Positions 34,581-42,842 of a stretch of 64,000 nt of DNA are shown one piece after another. The notes below the pieces were generated by a model that saw nothing but the letters and a program-made list of their open reading frames with translations, was not told the origin of the DNA and ran no database searches. The first letter of the stretch is position 1, and each line of letters opens with the position of its first letter. The DNA comes from JAKALX01 sp964508715 (GTDB taxonomy: Bacteria; Chloroflexota; Dehalococcoidia; Tepidiformales; Tepidiformaceae). The position numbers and the translations under genes are program-made. The stretch spans positions 1 through 64,000 of the forward strand of contig CAZDUX010000016.1 in assembly GCA_964508715.1 (NCBI GenBank), written 5' to 3'.

Positions 34581-37283
34581 TCACAGGGAGGCAAGGCGTT
34601 CGCGGAGGCCCGCCACACGCTGCGTGGTCTCCGCGAGCGTGCCCTCCATACCGGCGATAACGCTCGCGGGCGCTTTCGCACGAAACGTCTCGTTTGCAAG
34701 TTGCTTCTGGAGCCGCTCCATGTGGGCGGCTGCTTCACCGAGTTCCTTTTCGAGACGTGCGCGCTCCTCGGCGGTGTCGACCGCGGGGAGGGTAACCGCG
34801 ATCTCTGTACCGGCGATGCGTCCGAAGCCGTACTCGGCTGCCGGGAGTTCGGCATCCGGGGCGGTGACGCGGGGTTCGACACGGGAGGTGAAGGCCGTGG
34901 CGGCAGCGGTCGCTCCGAGCGCCCAGCCATAGCTGTCTGCGCGCAGGTAGACGACGGGCCGGGCACCCGCATCGAGCTTCTTTTCGGCGCGGATATTGCG
35001 GATAGTGCGATTGACCTCGATGACGTGAGCCATCGCATCTTCGGCAGCCTGGTCCTTCCAGTTGGCCCCGCTCTTCGGGTACCAGGCCACGATGAGCTGG
35101 CTCACCATGTCGTCATCGATGTGCGTGCGCAGCGCCTGCCAGAGCTCCTCGGTGACGAACGGCATGAAGGGGTGAAGGAGGCGGAGGCCATGGTCGAGGA
35201 CGTGGGTGAGGACGCGAAGCGGTAGCTCCTCGCCGGCGTTGAGACGGACCTTGGCCATCTCGATGTACCAGTCGCAGAACTCATTCCAGAGGAAGTCCTG
35301 GATGAGCTTGGCGGCCTCGGAGAGCTCGTACTGGCCGAGGAGGTGGTCGACGTCGCCTTCGAGCTGTTCGAGGCGGGAAAGGATCCAGCGGTCCTCGAGC
35401 GCGTAGGTCTGCTGGTCGGCGGCGTGCGGGCGTTTTACCTCGCGGTCGCCAACCTTCATCAGGACGAACCGGGCGGAGTTCCAGAGCTTGTTGGCGAAGT
35501 TGCGGGCGGAGGTAAGGCGCTCGTCGCTGTAGCGCTGGTCGGCACCCATCGCGGCACCCGTAAGCATGGCGAAGCGGAAGGCATCGGCACCATACGTGGA
35601 AGCTGAGACGAGGGGGTCGACGACGTTGCCGCGCGACTTGGTCATCTTGTCGCCATTCTGGTCGCGGATGAGGCCGTGGAAGAGGACGGTGCGGAAGGGG
35701 ATCTCACCCTCGGGGCCGCGGTCGCGCATGTTGTAGAGCGCGAAGAGGATCATGCGGGCGCACCAGAAGAACATGATGTCGTACCCCATCTGCATATCCG
35801 TCGTGGGGTAGAAATAGCGAAGGTCTTCGGTGTCGGCGGGCCAGCCGAGGTCGGCGTGCGGGGCGAGGCCCGAGGAGAACCAGGTATCGAGGACATCCTC
35901 ATCCTGGCGGACGGGCTTGCCACATTCAGCGCAGGCGTCCGGGTCATCGGCCTGGACCGTGAGGTGGCCATCTGCGCAATACCAGACGGGAATCTGGTGG
36001 CCCCACCAGAGCTGACGGGAGATACACCAGTCGCGGATGTTATCGAGCCAGTTGAGGTACACCTTCTCGAAGCGCTGGGGAACGATGGCGATGCGCCCTT
36101 CGCGAACAACGGCGGCGGCAGCACTGGCGAGCGAGCGCCCGGGTTCGTACTCCTTGTGGACATCGATCCACCACTGCTCGCTCGGCATGGGCTGAACGAC
36201 GGTCTTGCAGCGGCTGCAATGGCCAACGCTATGGGTGTAGTCCTCGATGTGATCGAGGAATCCTTCGTCGTCGAGGTCGCGGAGGATCGCGGTGCGGGCG
36301 TCCTCGTCGGTCATGCCTGCGTAGGGGCCGGCTTCATCATTCATCCGGGCGGACTTGTCCATGGCCACGATAACCGGGAGGTCGTGGCGCTGGCCAATCT
36401 CCCAGTCGTTGGGATCGTGCCCGGGGGTGACCTTCACTGCCCCGGTGCCAAACTCGGGCTTGACGATTTCGTCGGCGACGATGGGGATCTCGCGGCCAAT
36501 GATCGGGAGGAGGAGCCCGCGGCCGATACGCTCTTCGTAGCGATCATCGGTGGGGTTCACGGCAACACCGGTGTCTGCAACCATCGTCTCCGGCCGGGTC
36601 GTGGCGACCGTCACGTAGGCGGGGAGAGGCATGCCGCCTTCGCCGATGATCGGATACCGGACGTAGTAGAGCTTCGCCGGGGTCTCGATATAGTCGACTT
36701 CGAGGTCGGAGAGGGCGGTTTCACAGCGGGGGCACCAGTTGATCATGCGGAGGCCGCGATAAATGAGGCCGTCGCGGTAGAGGTTTACAAACGTGGTGCG
36801 GACCGCGCGGACAATCTGCGGGTCGAGCGTGAAAACATCGCGCGACCAGTCGGCGCTGGCGCCGAGCTTGCGGTGCTGGTCGGCGATCCGGCTACGGTAC
36901 TTGCGCACCCACATCCAAACACGATTGACGAACTCTTCGCGCCCCAGGTCCTGGCGGGTAAGTCCCTCTTTGGCAAGCTCACGCTCGATGACGTTCTGGG
37001 TAGCGATTCCGGCGTGGTCCTCGCCCGGCACCCAGAGGGTGGAGTCGCCCTGCATGCGGTGCCAGCGGACGAGCACATCGGTGATAGTGTCCTCGAGGCC
37101 ATGACCGAGATGAAGTTCACCCGTGACGTTTGGGGGCGGCATGATGATCGAGTAGGGCTTACGGCCGGGGTCGATGCGAGGCTGGAAGTGGCCGGCCGAT
37201 TCCCACATCTCGTAGATGCGGCTTTCTACGCTGGCCGGCTCGTAGGCTGGGGGTAGCGTCGAGCCGGGGGTCTGCGTAGTCAT
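34581..37283 (-). CDS. valS: Valyl-tRNA synthetase
   Basis: The 900-residue class I synthetase has the HIGH motif as HLGH in PPPNVTGELHLGHGLEDT (about residues 49-66) and KMTKS (for KMSKS) in GDKMTKSRGNVVDPL. A connective-peptide editing domain (about 190-330) and a C-terminal coiled-coil arm (ARLEKELGEAAAHMERLQKQL) are also present. The start MTTQTPGSTLPPAYEP is typical. I looked for a T-box leader in the 107 bp upstream and did not find one. Confidence 0.96.
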   Translation of the reverse strand: MTTQTPGSTLPPAYEPASVESRIYEMWESAGHFQPRIDPGRKPYSIIMPPPNVTGELHLGHGLEDTITDVLVRWHRMQGDSTLWVPGEDHAGIATQNVIERELAKEGLTRQDLGREEFVNRVWMWVRKYRSRIADQHRKLGASADWSRDVFTLDPQIVRAVRTTFVNLYRDGLIYRGLRMINWCPRCETALSDLEVDYIETPAKLYYVRYPIIGEGGMPLPAYVTVATTRPETMVADTGVAVNPTDDRYEERIGRGLLLPIIGREIPIVADEIVKPEFGTGAVKVTPGHDPNDWEIGQRHDLPVIVAMDKSARMNDEAGPYAGMTDEDARTAILRDLDDEGFLDHIEDYTHSVGHCSRCKTVVQPMPSEQWWIDVHKEYEPGRSLASAAAAVVREGRIAIVPQRFEKVYLNWLDNIRDWCISRQLWWGHQIPVWYCADGHLTVQADDPDACAECGKPVRQDEDVLDTWFSSGLAPHADLGWPADTEDLRYFYPTTDMQMGYDIMFFWCARMILFALYNMRDRGPEGEIPFRTVLFHGLIRDQNGDKMTKSRGNVVDPLVSASTYGADAFRFAMLTGAAMGADQRYSDERLTSARNFANKLWNSARFVLMKVGDREVKRPHAADQQTYALEDRWILSRLEQLEGDVDHLLGQYELSEAAKLIQDFLWNEFCDWYIEMAKVRLNAGEELPLRVLTHVLDHGLRLLHPFMPFVTEELWQALRTHIDDDMVSQLIVAWYPKSGANWKDQAAEDAMAHVIEVNRTIRNIRAEKKLDAGARPVVYLRADSYGWALGATAAATAFTSRVEPRVTAPDAELPAAEYGFGRIAGTEIAVTLPAVDTAEERARLEKELGEAAAHMERLQKQLANETFRAKAPASVIAGMEGTLAETTQRVAGLRERLASL

Positions 37284-37390
37284 GGATCATTCCTGTGAGG
37301 TGGTGATTCGCGGGGGACCGCGAACTTCCAGTCTACCAAGGAAATGCGCTGTGGCTCAGGCACGTTGCCAGCGGCGGGTGTCGCCGGTGG

Positions 37391-38317
37391 TCAGCTGGCA
37401 CGGAGCAGCGGTTGCCAGGGCCCGAACCCTGCAGGGCGGACTCGCGATGCCGCCGGTTCTCGGACGAGTGGCTCGACGCGCATGGACGGCCCAGGGTGAC
37501 GAAGGGCCAGGTCGATGCGCATCGCCCCATCGAGAAGCGAGACCGCGAGATGGGGCGCCAGGATGGCCATGGCATCGGCCGCCGAGTGCATGGGCTCGTG
37601 GGACGAGACTTGCAGGGTCGCGGTGTCACCGGCTGGCCCGGTAACCGTGAGCGAAAGGCCACGGAACGACTCATCACGACCAGCGAGGATGGTCTCGAGA
37701 CGGACCAGCGTCCGGGCGATACGGGTGCGCCATTCAATGGCGGGCGCCGGCGCCGGGAGTTCGAGGCTCGCCACAATCTCAGCGGTCTTGCTGACGGCAA
37801 GGCGAGTGGGTTCAGAAGTGCCGATGGGCGCGATGACGGGAAGGCGCCGGGCAGTGCGTGCAGCCGCGAGCGCCTGCACGGCATCGCCCCCAACACCTGC
37901 GCGGACATCGAGACGAGTCCAGGAGCGGATGAGCGCCATGAGAGCCGTGGCAGCGGCCTGCTCGCCAGCAAATCGAGATTCCAGGCCACGAAGATCGACG
38001 AGCAAATGGTCGTGTCCGCCTATCACGACATTAGGTGTCGCACGAATCCGGAGAATGGAGGCTGCCTGTTCGAGTGCGTCGAGGCAATCGCCAGCGTTCG
38101 CCGGAATGACAGCGAGGTTTCGGCAGCAGCCACGGGCGGCACTGGCGAGCATCCCGCGCTCTATCCCCGCAGCCGAGGCTTCGGGTGAAGCCGCGGCGAT
38201 GAGAGCGCCCTCACCTTCGCCACTCAGGACCGCGAACGGGCGGCCGGCAAGCTCGGGAGCGTGGCTCCGGGCGACCTGGACCGGGAGGCGGGGAAAGGCG
38301 AGAGCGAGCAGGCGCAT
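37391..38317 (-). CDS. ImuB-like Y-family polymerase homologue, short and catalytically stripped
   Basis: The 308-residue protein starts MRLLALAFPRLPVQVARS and later has HDHLLVDLRGLESRFAGEQAAATALM. These correspond to LALWFPRL and LLLDLTGCxxLFGGE of ImuB, the inactive Y-family partner in the ImuA-ImuB-DnaE2 mutasome. The Asp of active-site motif I is absent, as in ImuB. It lacks the long C-terminal part of typical ImuB (about 500 residues), and no imuA or dnaE2 is adjacent. A LexA box lies 31 bp upstream. ATG 38317 was chosen over a start inside the LexA box. Confidence 0.75.
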   Translation of the reverse strand: MRLLALAFPRLPVQVARSHAPELAGRPFAVLSGEGEGALIAAASPEASAAGIERGMLASAARGCCRNLAVIPANAGDCLDALEQAASILRIRATPNVVIGGHDHLLVDLRGLESRFAGEQAAATALMALIRSWTRLDVRAGVGGDAVQALAAARTARRLPVIAPIGTSEPTRLAVSKTAEIVASLELPAPAPAIEWRTRIARTLVRLETILAGRDESFRGLSLTVTGPAGDTATLQVSSHEPMHSAADAMAILAPHLAVSLLDGAMRIDLALRHPGPSMRVEPLVREPAASRVRPAGFGPWQPLLRAS

Positions 38318-38347
38318 CGAGACTTCTCCAGTTGCGATATCGAGATA

Positions 38348-38365
38348 ATAGAACATTTGTTCTAT
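38348..38365 (-). promoter_or_regulatory. LexA box (SOS operator)
   Basis: The sequence ATAGAACATTTGTTCTAT contains GAAC-N4-GTTC, the Gram-positive-type LexA box, in an 18-bp near-perfect palindrome. Chloroflexota LexA has been reported to use this motif. It is 31 bp upstream of the ImuB-like start codon and 151 bp upstream of the divergent PEP-synthase-like gene. Confidence 0.85.
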
Positions 38366-38515
38366 TTGTCAACGGCGGTGACTACGATTCCCCGCGACGA
38401 GCGAAATGCCACGAATGACGAGCCGAAACACCCCCGAGAGCGGCAGAGTGGTGACGCAGACAACCATGCCCGGCTTCACTGCGGCTTCGAATGCCGTTCG
38501 TTATCATCGGGCTCC

Positions 38516-40978
38516 ATGGCTGTAATCACGTGGCTCAACGATCTCGCCAGCGAGCCCATCGAGCAGGTTGGCGGCAAAGCATCAAGCCTCGGCCGGCTGA
38601 AGGCTGCAGGCTTCAACGTCCCCGATGCGTTTGTCATCCCCACTGGCATCGCGCGGCAGCTGGCGGCGGACTGGGACAGCGACGAAGCGGCCAGCGTTCT
38701 CGCAGCGTTTGCACAGCTCACCGCCGATGGCTCCGATGTCGCCGTACGGTCGTCGGCAGTGGACGAAGATAGCGAGGGTGCATCGTTCGCGGGGCAACAC
38801 GCAACGATCCTCGAGGTGCGCGGCGAGGACGCGTTCAGGAAGGCGGTGGGGGAGTGCCTCACATCCCTCCATTCGGAGGCGGCAGCGGCCTACCGGGAGA
38901 AGACCGGGAAGTCAGCGGATGAGGCACGGATGGCAATCGTCGTGCAACGAATGGTTCCCGCGGAAGTCGCCGGGGTTGCATTCTCACTCGATCCACTGAC
39001 GGGGGACACGAATCGGGTCGTCGTCGAGGCCGTCCGTGGGCTCGGCGAAGGGTTGGTGAGCGGCACCGTGGAGGCCGACCGGATGGTGCTCGATCGGGCG
39101 CGCCTCGCGGTCATCGAGTCGCACCGCGCCGGTGAGCCGGCGCTCACCGAAGCGATCGCGCAAGAAGCGGCGAAGGCGGCACTGCGGGCAGAGCACGAGT
39201 ACGGCCTGCCCCAGGACATCGAATTTGCGTTCGCCGAAGGAACGTTGTGGATGCTGCAATCGCGTCCGGTGACAACGCTGACGCGGCCGGAGGCCGGCGG
39301 TGGCTGGGTCTCGGAGTTCGACACAGCGACCAGCGAGGCGGACCACTGGACGAGCGCGAACGTGCAGGAGATCCTGCCGGGGCTCGTAACACCGTTGACG
39401 ATCACGGTGTTCATGGAGACGGTGCCGATCGGCTACACGCAGGACTATCAGCAGCTTCGGATGCTGGCCAAAGACGAGAACACGACCTTCATCGGGACGT
39501 TCTACAGCCGCGTGTTCCTGAATATCACCGCAACTCGAATGGTGGGCGACCGGGCGCTCGGCGGGAGCGGTGACGCCGTGGAGAAACGGTACCTTGGCGG
39601 CGACCCATCGGCTCCATCGACGATGACGCACTCGCGGAAAGTGTGGAAGCACCGGCTTCTGAGCGCAGTCCCGCTGGCACGCACGATGCTCACCCTCCAA
39701 AAACAGGCTGACCGGGTGGAGCGGGAAACAGGGGAGTGGGACCAGCGCATCCGGCGGATGGACCTTGCGAAGCTGACAAACCCGGAGATTGAGCGCCAGC
39801 GGCGAGCGCTACAGTACTGGAGCGCTGTGTCATCCCGCGTGCACCTGCGCGTCACGGGTGTGGCGGGCTTCGGGTTCGAAAACGTCCAGAAGTTCGTCCA
39901 GCCGATTCTTGGCTCAGAGACGGAGGGACGCCTGCCAACGCTCTTCACCGGGCTGGATAACGTGGTGAGCGCGGAGATCGGGCTCGACTTGTGGCGGCTC
40001 TCGCAGGTGGCGAAGAGGGAAGGAGTGGGCGGCCGGCTCCAGGAACCGGGGTTCGTTCCCACCGACCCGTCGCTGCCCACTGGCTGGCTCGAGGCATATG
40101 GCCAATTCATGGACCGCCACGGACACCGGGGGCTGAACGAGATGGAGGCCTCGGTAAAGACGTGGCGGTATGAGCCGAAGCCTGTCCTCGGTGTCGTCGC
40201 GAGTTACCTCGATCTCGACGAGGAACAGGCCCCACCGGCCACGTTTGCGCGCCAGAAGGCTGCGCGGCTGGCACTCGAGGCAGACCTCATCGACCGCGTG
40301 GGGTGGCTGAGGCGGCCCGTATTCAAGCTCACGCTGAAATATGCGCAGCAGTGGGTGGCACTGCGGGAGCGCACCAAGTCGATGGTCGTGCGCGGAGCAC
40401 GGCTCGGCGATCCGATCACGTTCGAGATCCAACGACGAATGCTGGAAGCGGGGGCGATCGACCAGTCTGACGACCTTTTCTTCCTCGCAAATGACGACCT
40501 GACGGCATTTCTGCTGGGGAAAACGGACCGGTTCCAGCCTGCCGTGCAGCGGCGGCGGCGTGAGTACGAACGCAACCGGCACGTGGTACTGCCCGAACGG
40601 TTCCACGGGCGGCCCGTGCCGGAACAACCGGACCTGTCGCACCACTCCGGCGATATCCTGACGGGGACGCCGGTGAGTCCCGGTGTCGTGACCGGCCGGG
40701 CGCGGGTGATCTTCGACCCGGCAACCGATGGGCCGATGGAGCCCGGCGAGATCCTCGTGGCGCCGGTTACGGACGCGGGGTGGACGCCGCTCTTCGCCCT
40801 CGCCTCCGGGCTGGTGGTCGATATGGGGAGCGCGTTGAGTCACGGCAGCACCGTGGCCCGCGAATACGGGCTGCCGGCGGTGGTCAACGTCCGGCGGGGG
40901 ACACGCAGCATTCGCACCGGCGATCTCATCACCGTCAACGGGACGACGGGGACGGTCACGATCACGAGCGGCGGATAG
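38516..40978 (+). CDS. PEP-synthase/rifampin-phosphotransferase-like enzyme
   Basis: The 820-residue protein has an N-terminal ATP-grasp (PEP/pyruvate-binding) domain (about 1-260: VGGKASSLGRLKAAGFNVPDAFVIP, VRSSAVDEDSEGASFAGQ, EVAGVAFSLDPLTGD, QDIEFAFAEGTLWMLQSRPVT). A large middle domain (about 280-720) follows. The C-terminal mobile phospho-His domain contains GTPVSPGVVTGRARV and GSALSHGSTVAREYGLPAVV with the catalytic His. This order is that of rifampin phosphotransferase rather than PEP synthase, whose PEP-binding barrel is missing. The substrate is unproven. ATG 38516 was chosen. Confidence 0.82.
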   Translation: MAVITWLNDLASEPIEQVGGKASSLGRLKAAGFNVPDAFVIPTGIARQLAADWDSDEAASVLAAFAQLTADGSDVAVRSSAVDEDSEGASFAGQHATILEVRGEDAFRKAVGECLTSLHSEAAAAYREKTGKSADEARMAIVVQRMVPAEVAGVAFSLDPLTGDTNRVVVEAVRGLGEGLVSGTVEADRMVLDRARLAVIESHRAGEPALTEAIAQEAAKAALRAEHEYGLPQDIEFAFAEGTLWMLQSRPVTTLTRPEAGGGWVSEFDTATSEADHWTSANVQEILPGLVTPLTITVFMETVPIGYTQDYQQLRMLAKDENTTFIGTFYSRVFLNITATRMVGDRALGGSGDAVEKRYLGGDPSAPSTMTHSRKVWKHRLLSAVPLARTMLTLQKQADRVERETGEWDQRIRRMDLAKLTNPEIERQRRALQYWSAVSSRVHLRVTGVAGFGFENVQKFVQPILGSETEGRLPTLFTGLDNVVSAEIGLDLWRLSQVAKREGVGGRLQEPGFVPTDPSLPTGWLEAYGQFMDRHGHRGLNEMEASVKTWRYEPKPVLGVVASYLDLDEEQAPPATFARQKAARLALEADLIDRVGWLRRPVFKLTLKYAQQWVALRERTKSMVVRGARLGDPITFEIQRRMLEAGAIDQSDDLFFLANDDLTAFLLGKTDRFQPAVQRRRREYERNRHVVLPERFHGRPVPEQPDLSHHSGDILTGTPVSPGVVTGRARVIFDPATDGPMEPGEILVAPVTDAGWTPLFALASGLVVDMGSALSHGSTVAREYGLPAVVNVRRGTRSIRTGDLITVNGTTGTVTITSGG

Positions 40979-41007
40979 AGCCGCCGCTACCGGGCCGGCG
41001 GGCCGGC

Positions 41008-41508
41008 CTACTGCACGCCGAGGAGTTCGACCTCGAAGATCAAGTCGCTGTTTGCGGGGATTGCCGGGCTCGGGCTCCGGCTGCCGTAGCCGAGATTCGC
41101 CGGAATGTAGAGGAGCCGCTTACCGCCAACCTTCATAGTCATGACACCCTCGTCCCAGCCCTTGATCACCTGGCCAACGCCAATGACGAACGTGAACGGT
41201 TGTCCACGGTCGAGGGAACTGTCGAACTTGGTGCCGTTGACGAGGGTACCGGTGTAGTGGACGGTGACGCGGCGGCCGGTTTCGGGCGAGGCGCCAGTGC
41301 CGACGACCTCATCTTCATACTTGAGGCCGCTGGCGGTAGTCGTAGGGTTCTTCAAGACAGGTGCTCCCTTGGAGGCGCTCTTCGTGGCGCTGGCCGCGAC
41401 CGTTGCGCCGCTCCTGGTGGTCGTATTGTCGTCATCACCGCCGCATGCGCCGAGCAGGATGGCACTGATAGCAAGGGCGGCAGCGGGCAGGATGAGGAAT
41501 CGGTTCAT
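41008..41508 (-). CDS. FKBP-type peptidyl-prolyl isomerase lipoprotein
   Basis: The 166-residue product has a lipoprotein signal with lipobox LLGAC (Cys about 22) and a Thr/Ser/Ala-rich tether. A complete FKBP domain (about 62-166) contains VTVHYTGTLVNGTKFDSS, PFTFVIGVGQVIKGWDEGVMTMKVGGKR and YIPANLGYGSRS. It should act outside the membrane on proline isomerisation during folding of exported proteins. It converges on the PEP-synthase-like gene across a GC hairpin. Confidence 0.93.
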   Translation of the reverse strand: MNRFLILPAAALAISAILLGACGGDDDNTTTRSGATVAASATKSASKGAPVLKNPTTTASGLKYEDEVVGTGASPETGRRVTVHYTGTLVNGTKFDSSLDRGQPFTFVIGVGQVIKGWDEGVMTMKVGGKRLLYIPANLGYGSRSPSPAIPANSDLIFEVELLGVQ

Positions 41509-41568
41509 ACAAGTAGGGTAGGGGCACCACGGACTATGTTCACCGGGCCGGGTTCGGCCTGCTTTCGG

Positions 41569-42732
41569 CTACCAGCCAGCGGCCAGCCGGCGGGCAGCTT
41601 CGGCCAGGGTTTCATCGGACTTCGAGAACGTGAAGCGAACGAGACGCTGGCCCTCGGCGCCACGGTAGAAGCTCGACCCGGGAACAGGCGCGACACCGGC
41701 CTTCTCGATCATGTGCATGGCGAACTCGGTATCGTCACCCTTGAAACTGAACTGCGTGAAATCGCCCATGATGTAATACGCGCCTTCGGGCGAATGGCAG
41801 GAGAAGCCGGACTCGCGGAGGGCGTTGAGGAGGAGGCTGCGCTTGCGGCCATACATGGTGCGAAGTTCGGGGTAATAGGTGTCGGCCTGTTCGATGGCGG
41901 CCGCGCCCGCCTCCTGCAGCGGTGCCGGGGCGCCCACCGTCAGGAAATCGTGGACCTTGCGGACAGCGTTCGTCAGCTCAGGGCGGGCGAGGACGTAGCC
42001 GAGGCGCCAGCCGGTCACACTGAAGGTCTTCGAGAGGCCGCTAATAGTGATGGTACGGTCGTACATGCCCGGTAGCGTCGCCATGGGCGTGTGCTCGTGG
42101 TCGTCGTAGAGGATGTGCTCGTAGATCTCGTCGGTGATGCAGAGCGTGTCGAACTCCTGGCAGAGGGCGGCTATCTGCTGGAGTTCGGCCCGGGTGAAGA
42201 CCTTGCCGCTCGGGTTGTTCGGGGTGTTGACGATGATGGCCCGTGTCTTCGCGGTGAAGGCGCGGCGAAGCTCATCGGGATCGAATCCGAACGCGGGCGC
42301 GTGGAGGGTAACGTAGACGAGCTTCGCGCCCGACATGGCGGCGTCGGGTACGTAGTTCTCATAAAACGGCTCGAAGACAATCACCTCGTCCCCGGGCTCC
42401 ACGGTGGCGAGGAGGACGGCCATCATCGCCTCGGTGGCACCACAGGTGACCGTGATCTCGCGGTCGGGGTCGAGATCGAGGCCATAGAAGCGCTTCGTCT
42501 TGTCGGCGATGGCGCGGCGGAGGCGGGGCGAGCCCCAGGTGATGGCGTACTGGTTGATGTCGGCGTTGATGGCGTCGACGGCAGCCTGCTTGATGAAGTC
42601 CGGAGCGGGGAAGTCGGGGTAGCCCTGGGCGAGGTTCATCGCGCCGTGGAGCATCGCGAGGCGGGTCATCTCGCGGATGACCGATTCGTTGAAGACGGCG
42701 GTGCGCGCGGCAACACGGAGGCTGTTCGACAT
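41569..42732 (-). CDS. Class I/II PLP-dependent aminotransferase
   Basis: The 387-residue enzyme has the PLP Lys in TISGLSKTFSVTGWRLGYV. NTPNNPSGKVFTRAEL and a GYPDFPAPDFIKQAA N-terminal region are typical of the kynurenine/methionine aminotransferase (KAT/YbdL) subgroup. The substrate is not certain. ATG 42732 (MSNSLRVAARTAVF) was preferred to the frame start at 42777. It follows the aldehyde dehydrogenase on the same strand after 110 bp. Confidence 0.9.
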   Translation of the reverse strand: MSNSLRVAARTAVFNESVIREMTRLAMLHGAMNLAQGYPDFPAPDFIKQAAVDAINADINQYAITWGSPRLRRAIADKTKRFYGLDLDPDREITVTCGATEAMMAVLLATVEPGDEVIVFEPFYENYVPDAAMSGAKLVYVTLHAPAFGFDPDELRRAFTAKTRAIIVNTPNNPSGKVFTRAELQQIAALCQEFDTLCITDEIYEHILYDDHEHTPMATLPGMYDRTITISGLSKTFSVTGWRLGYVLARPELTNAVRKVHDFLTVGAPAPLQEAGAAAIEQADTYYPELRTMYGRKRSLLLNALRESGFSCHSPEGAYYIMGDFTQFSFKGDDTEFAMHMIEKAGVAPVPGSSFYRGAEGQRLVRFTFSKSDETLAEAARRLAAGW

Positions 42733-42842
42733 GGCGAAATTGTCGGCCGGTGGGAGGGGATTGTCGAACGGGAGCAAAGCAGCAGCGGGCCATCACGGGG
42801 ATGGGCGTGCATCGTACATCCCCGTGACGGCCGGTGTTGTGC

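Noticed and set aside
35676..37256. 526-codon open frame antisense to valS
   Set aside because: valS is certain on the other strand. Composition is that of a complementary shadow frame.
37284..37390. T-box riboswitch upstream of valS
   Set aside because: Only 107 bp are available and the conserved T-box sequence (GGNACCGCG) with antiterminator is not present on the minus strand.
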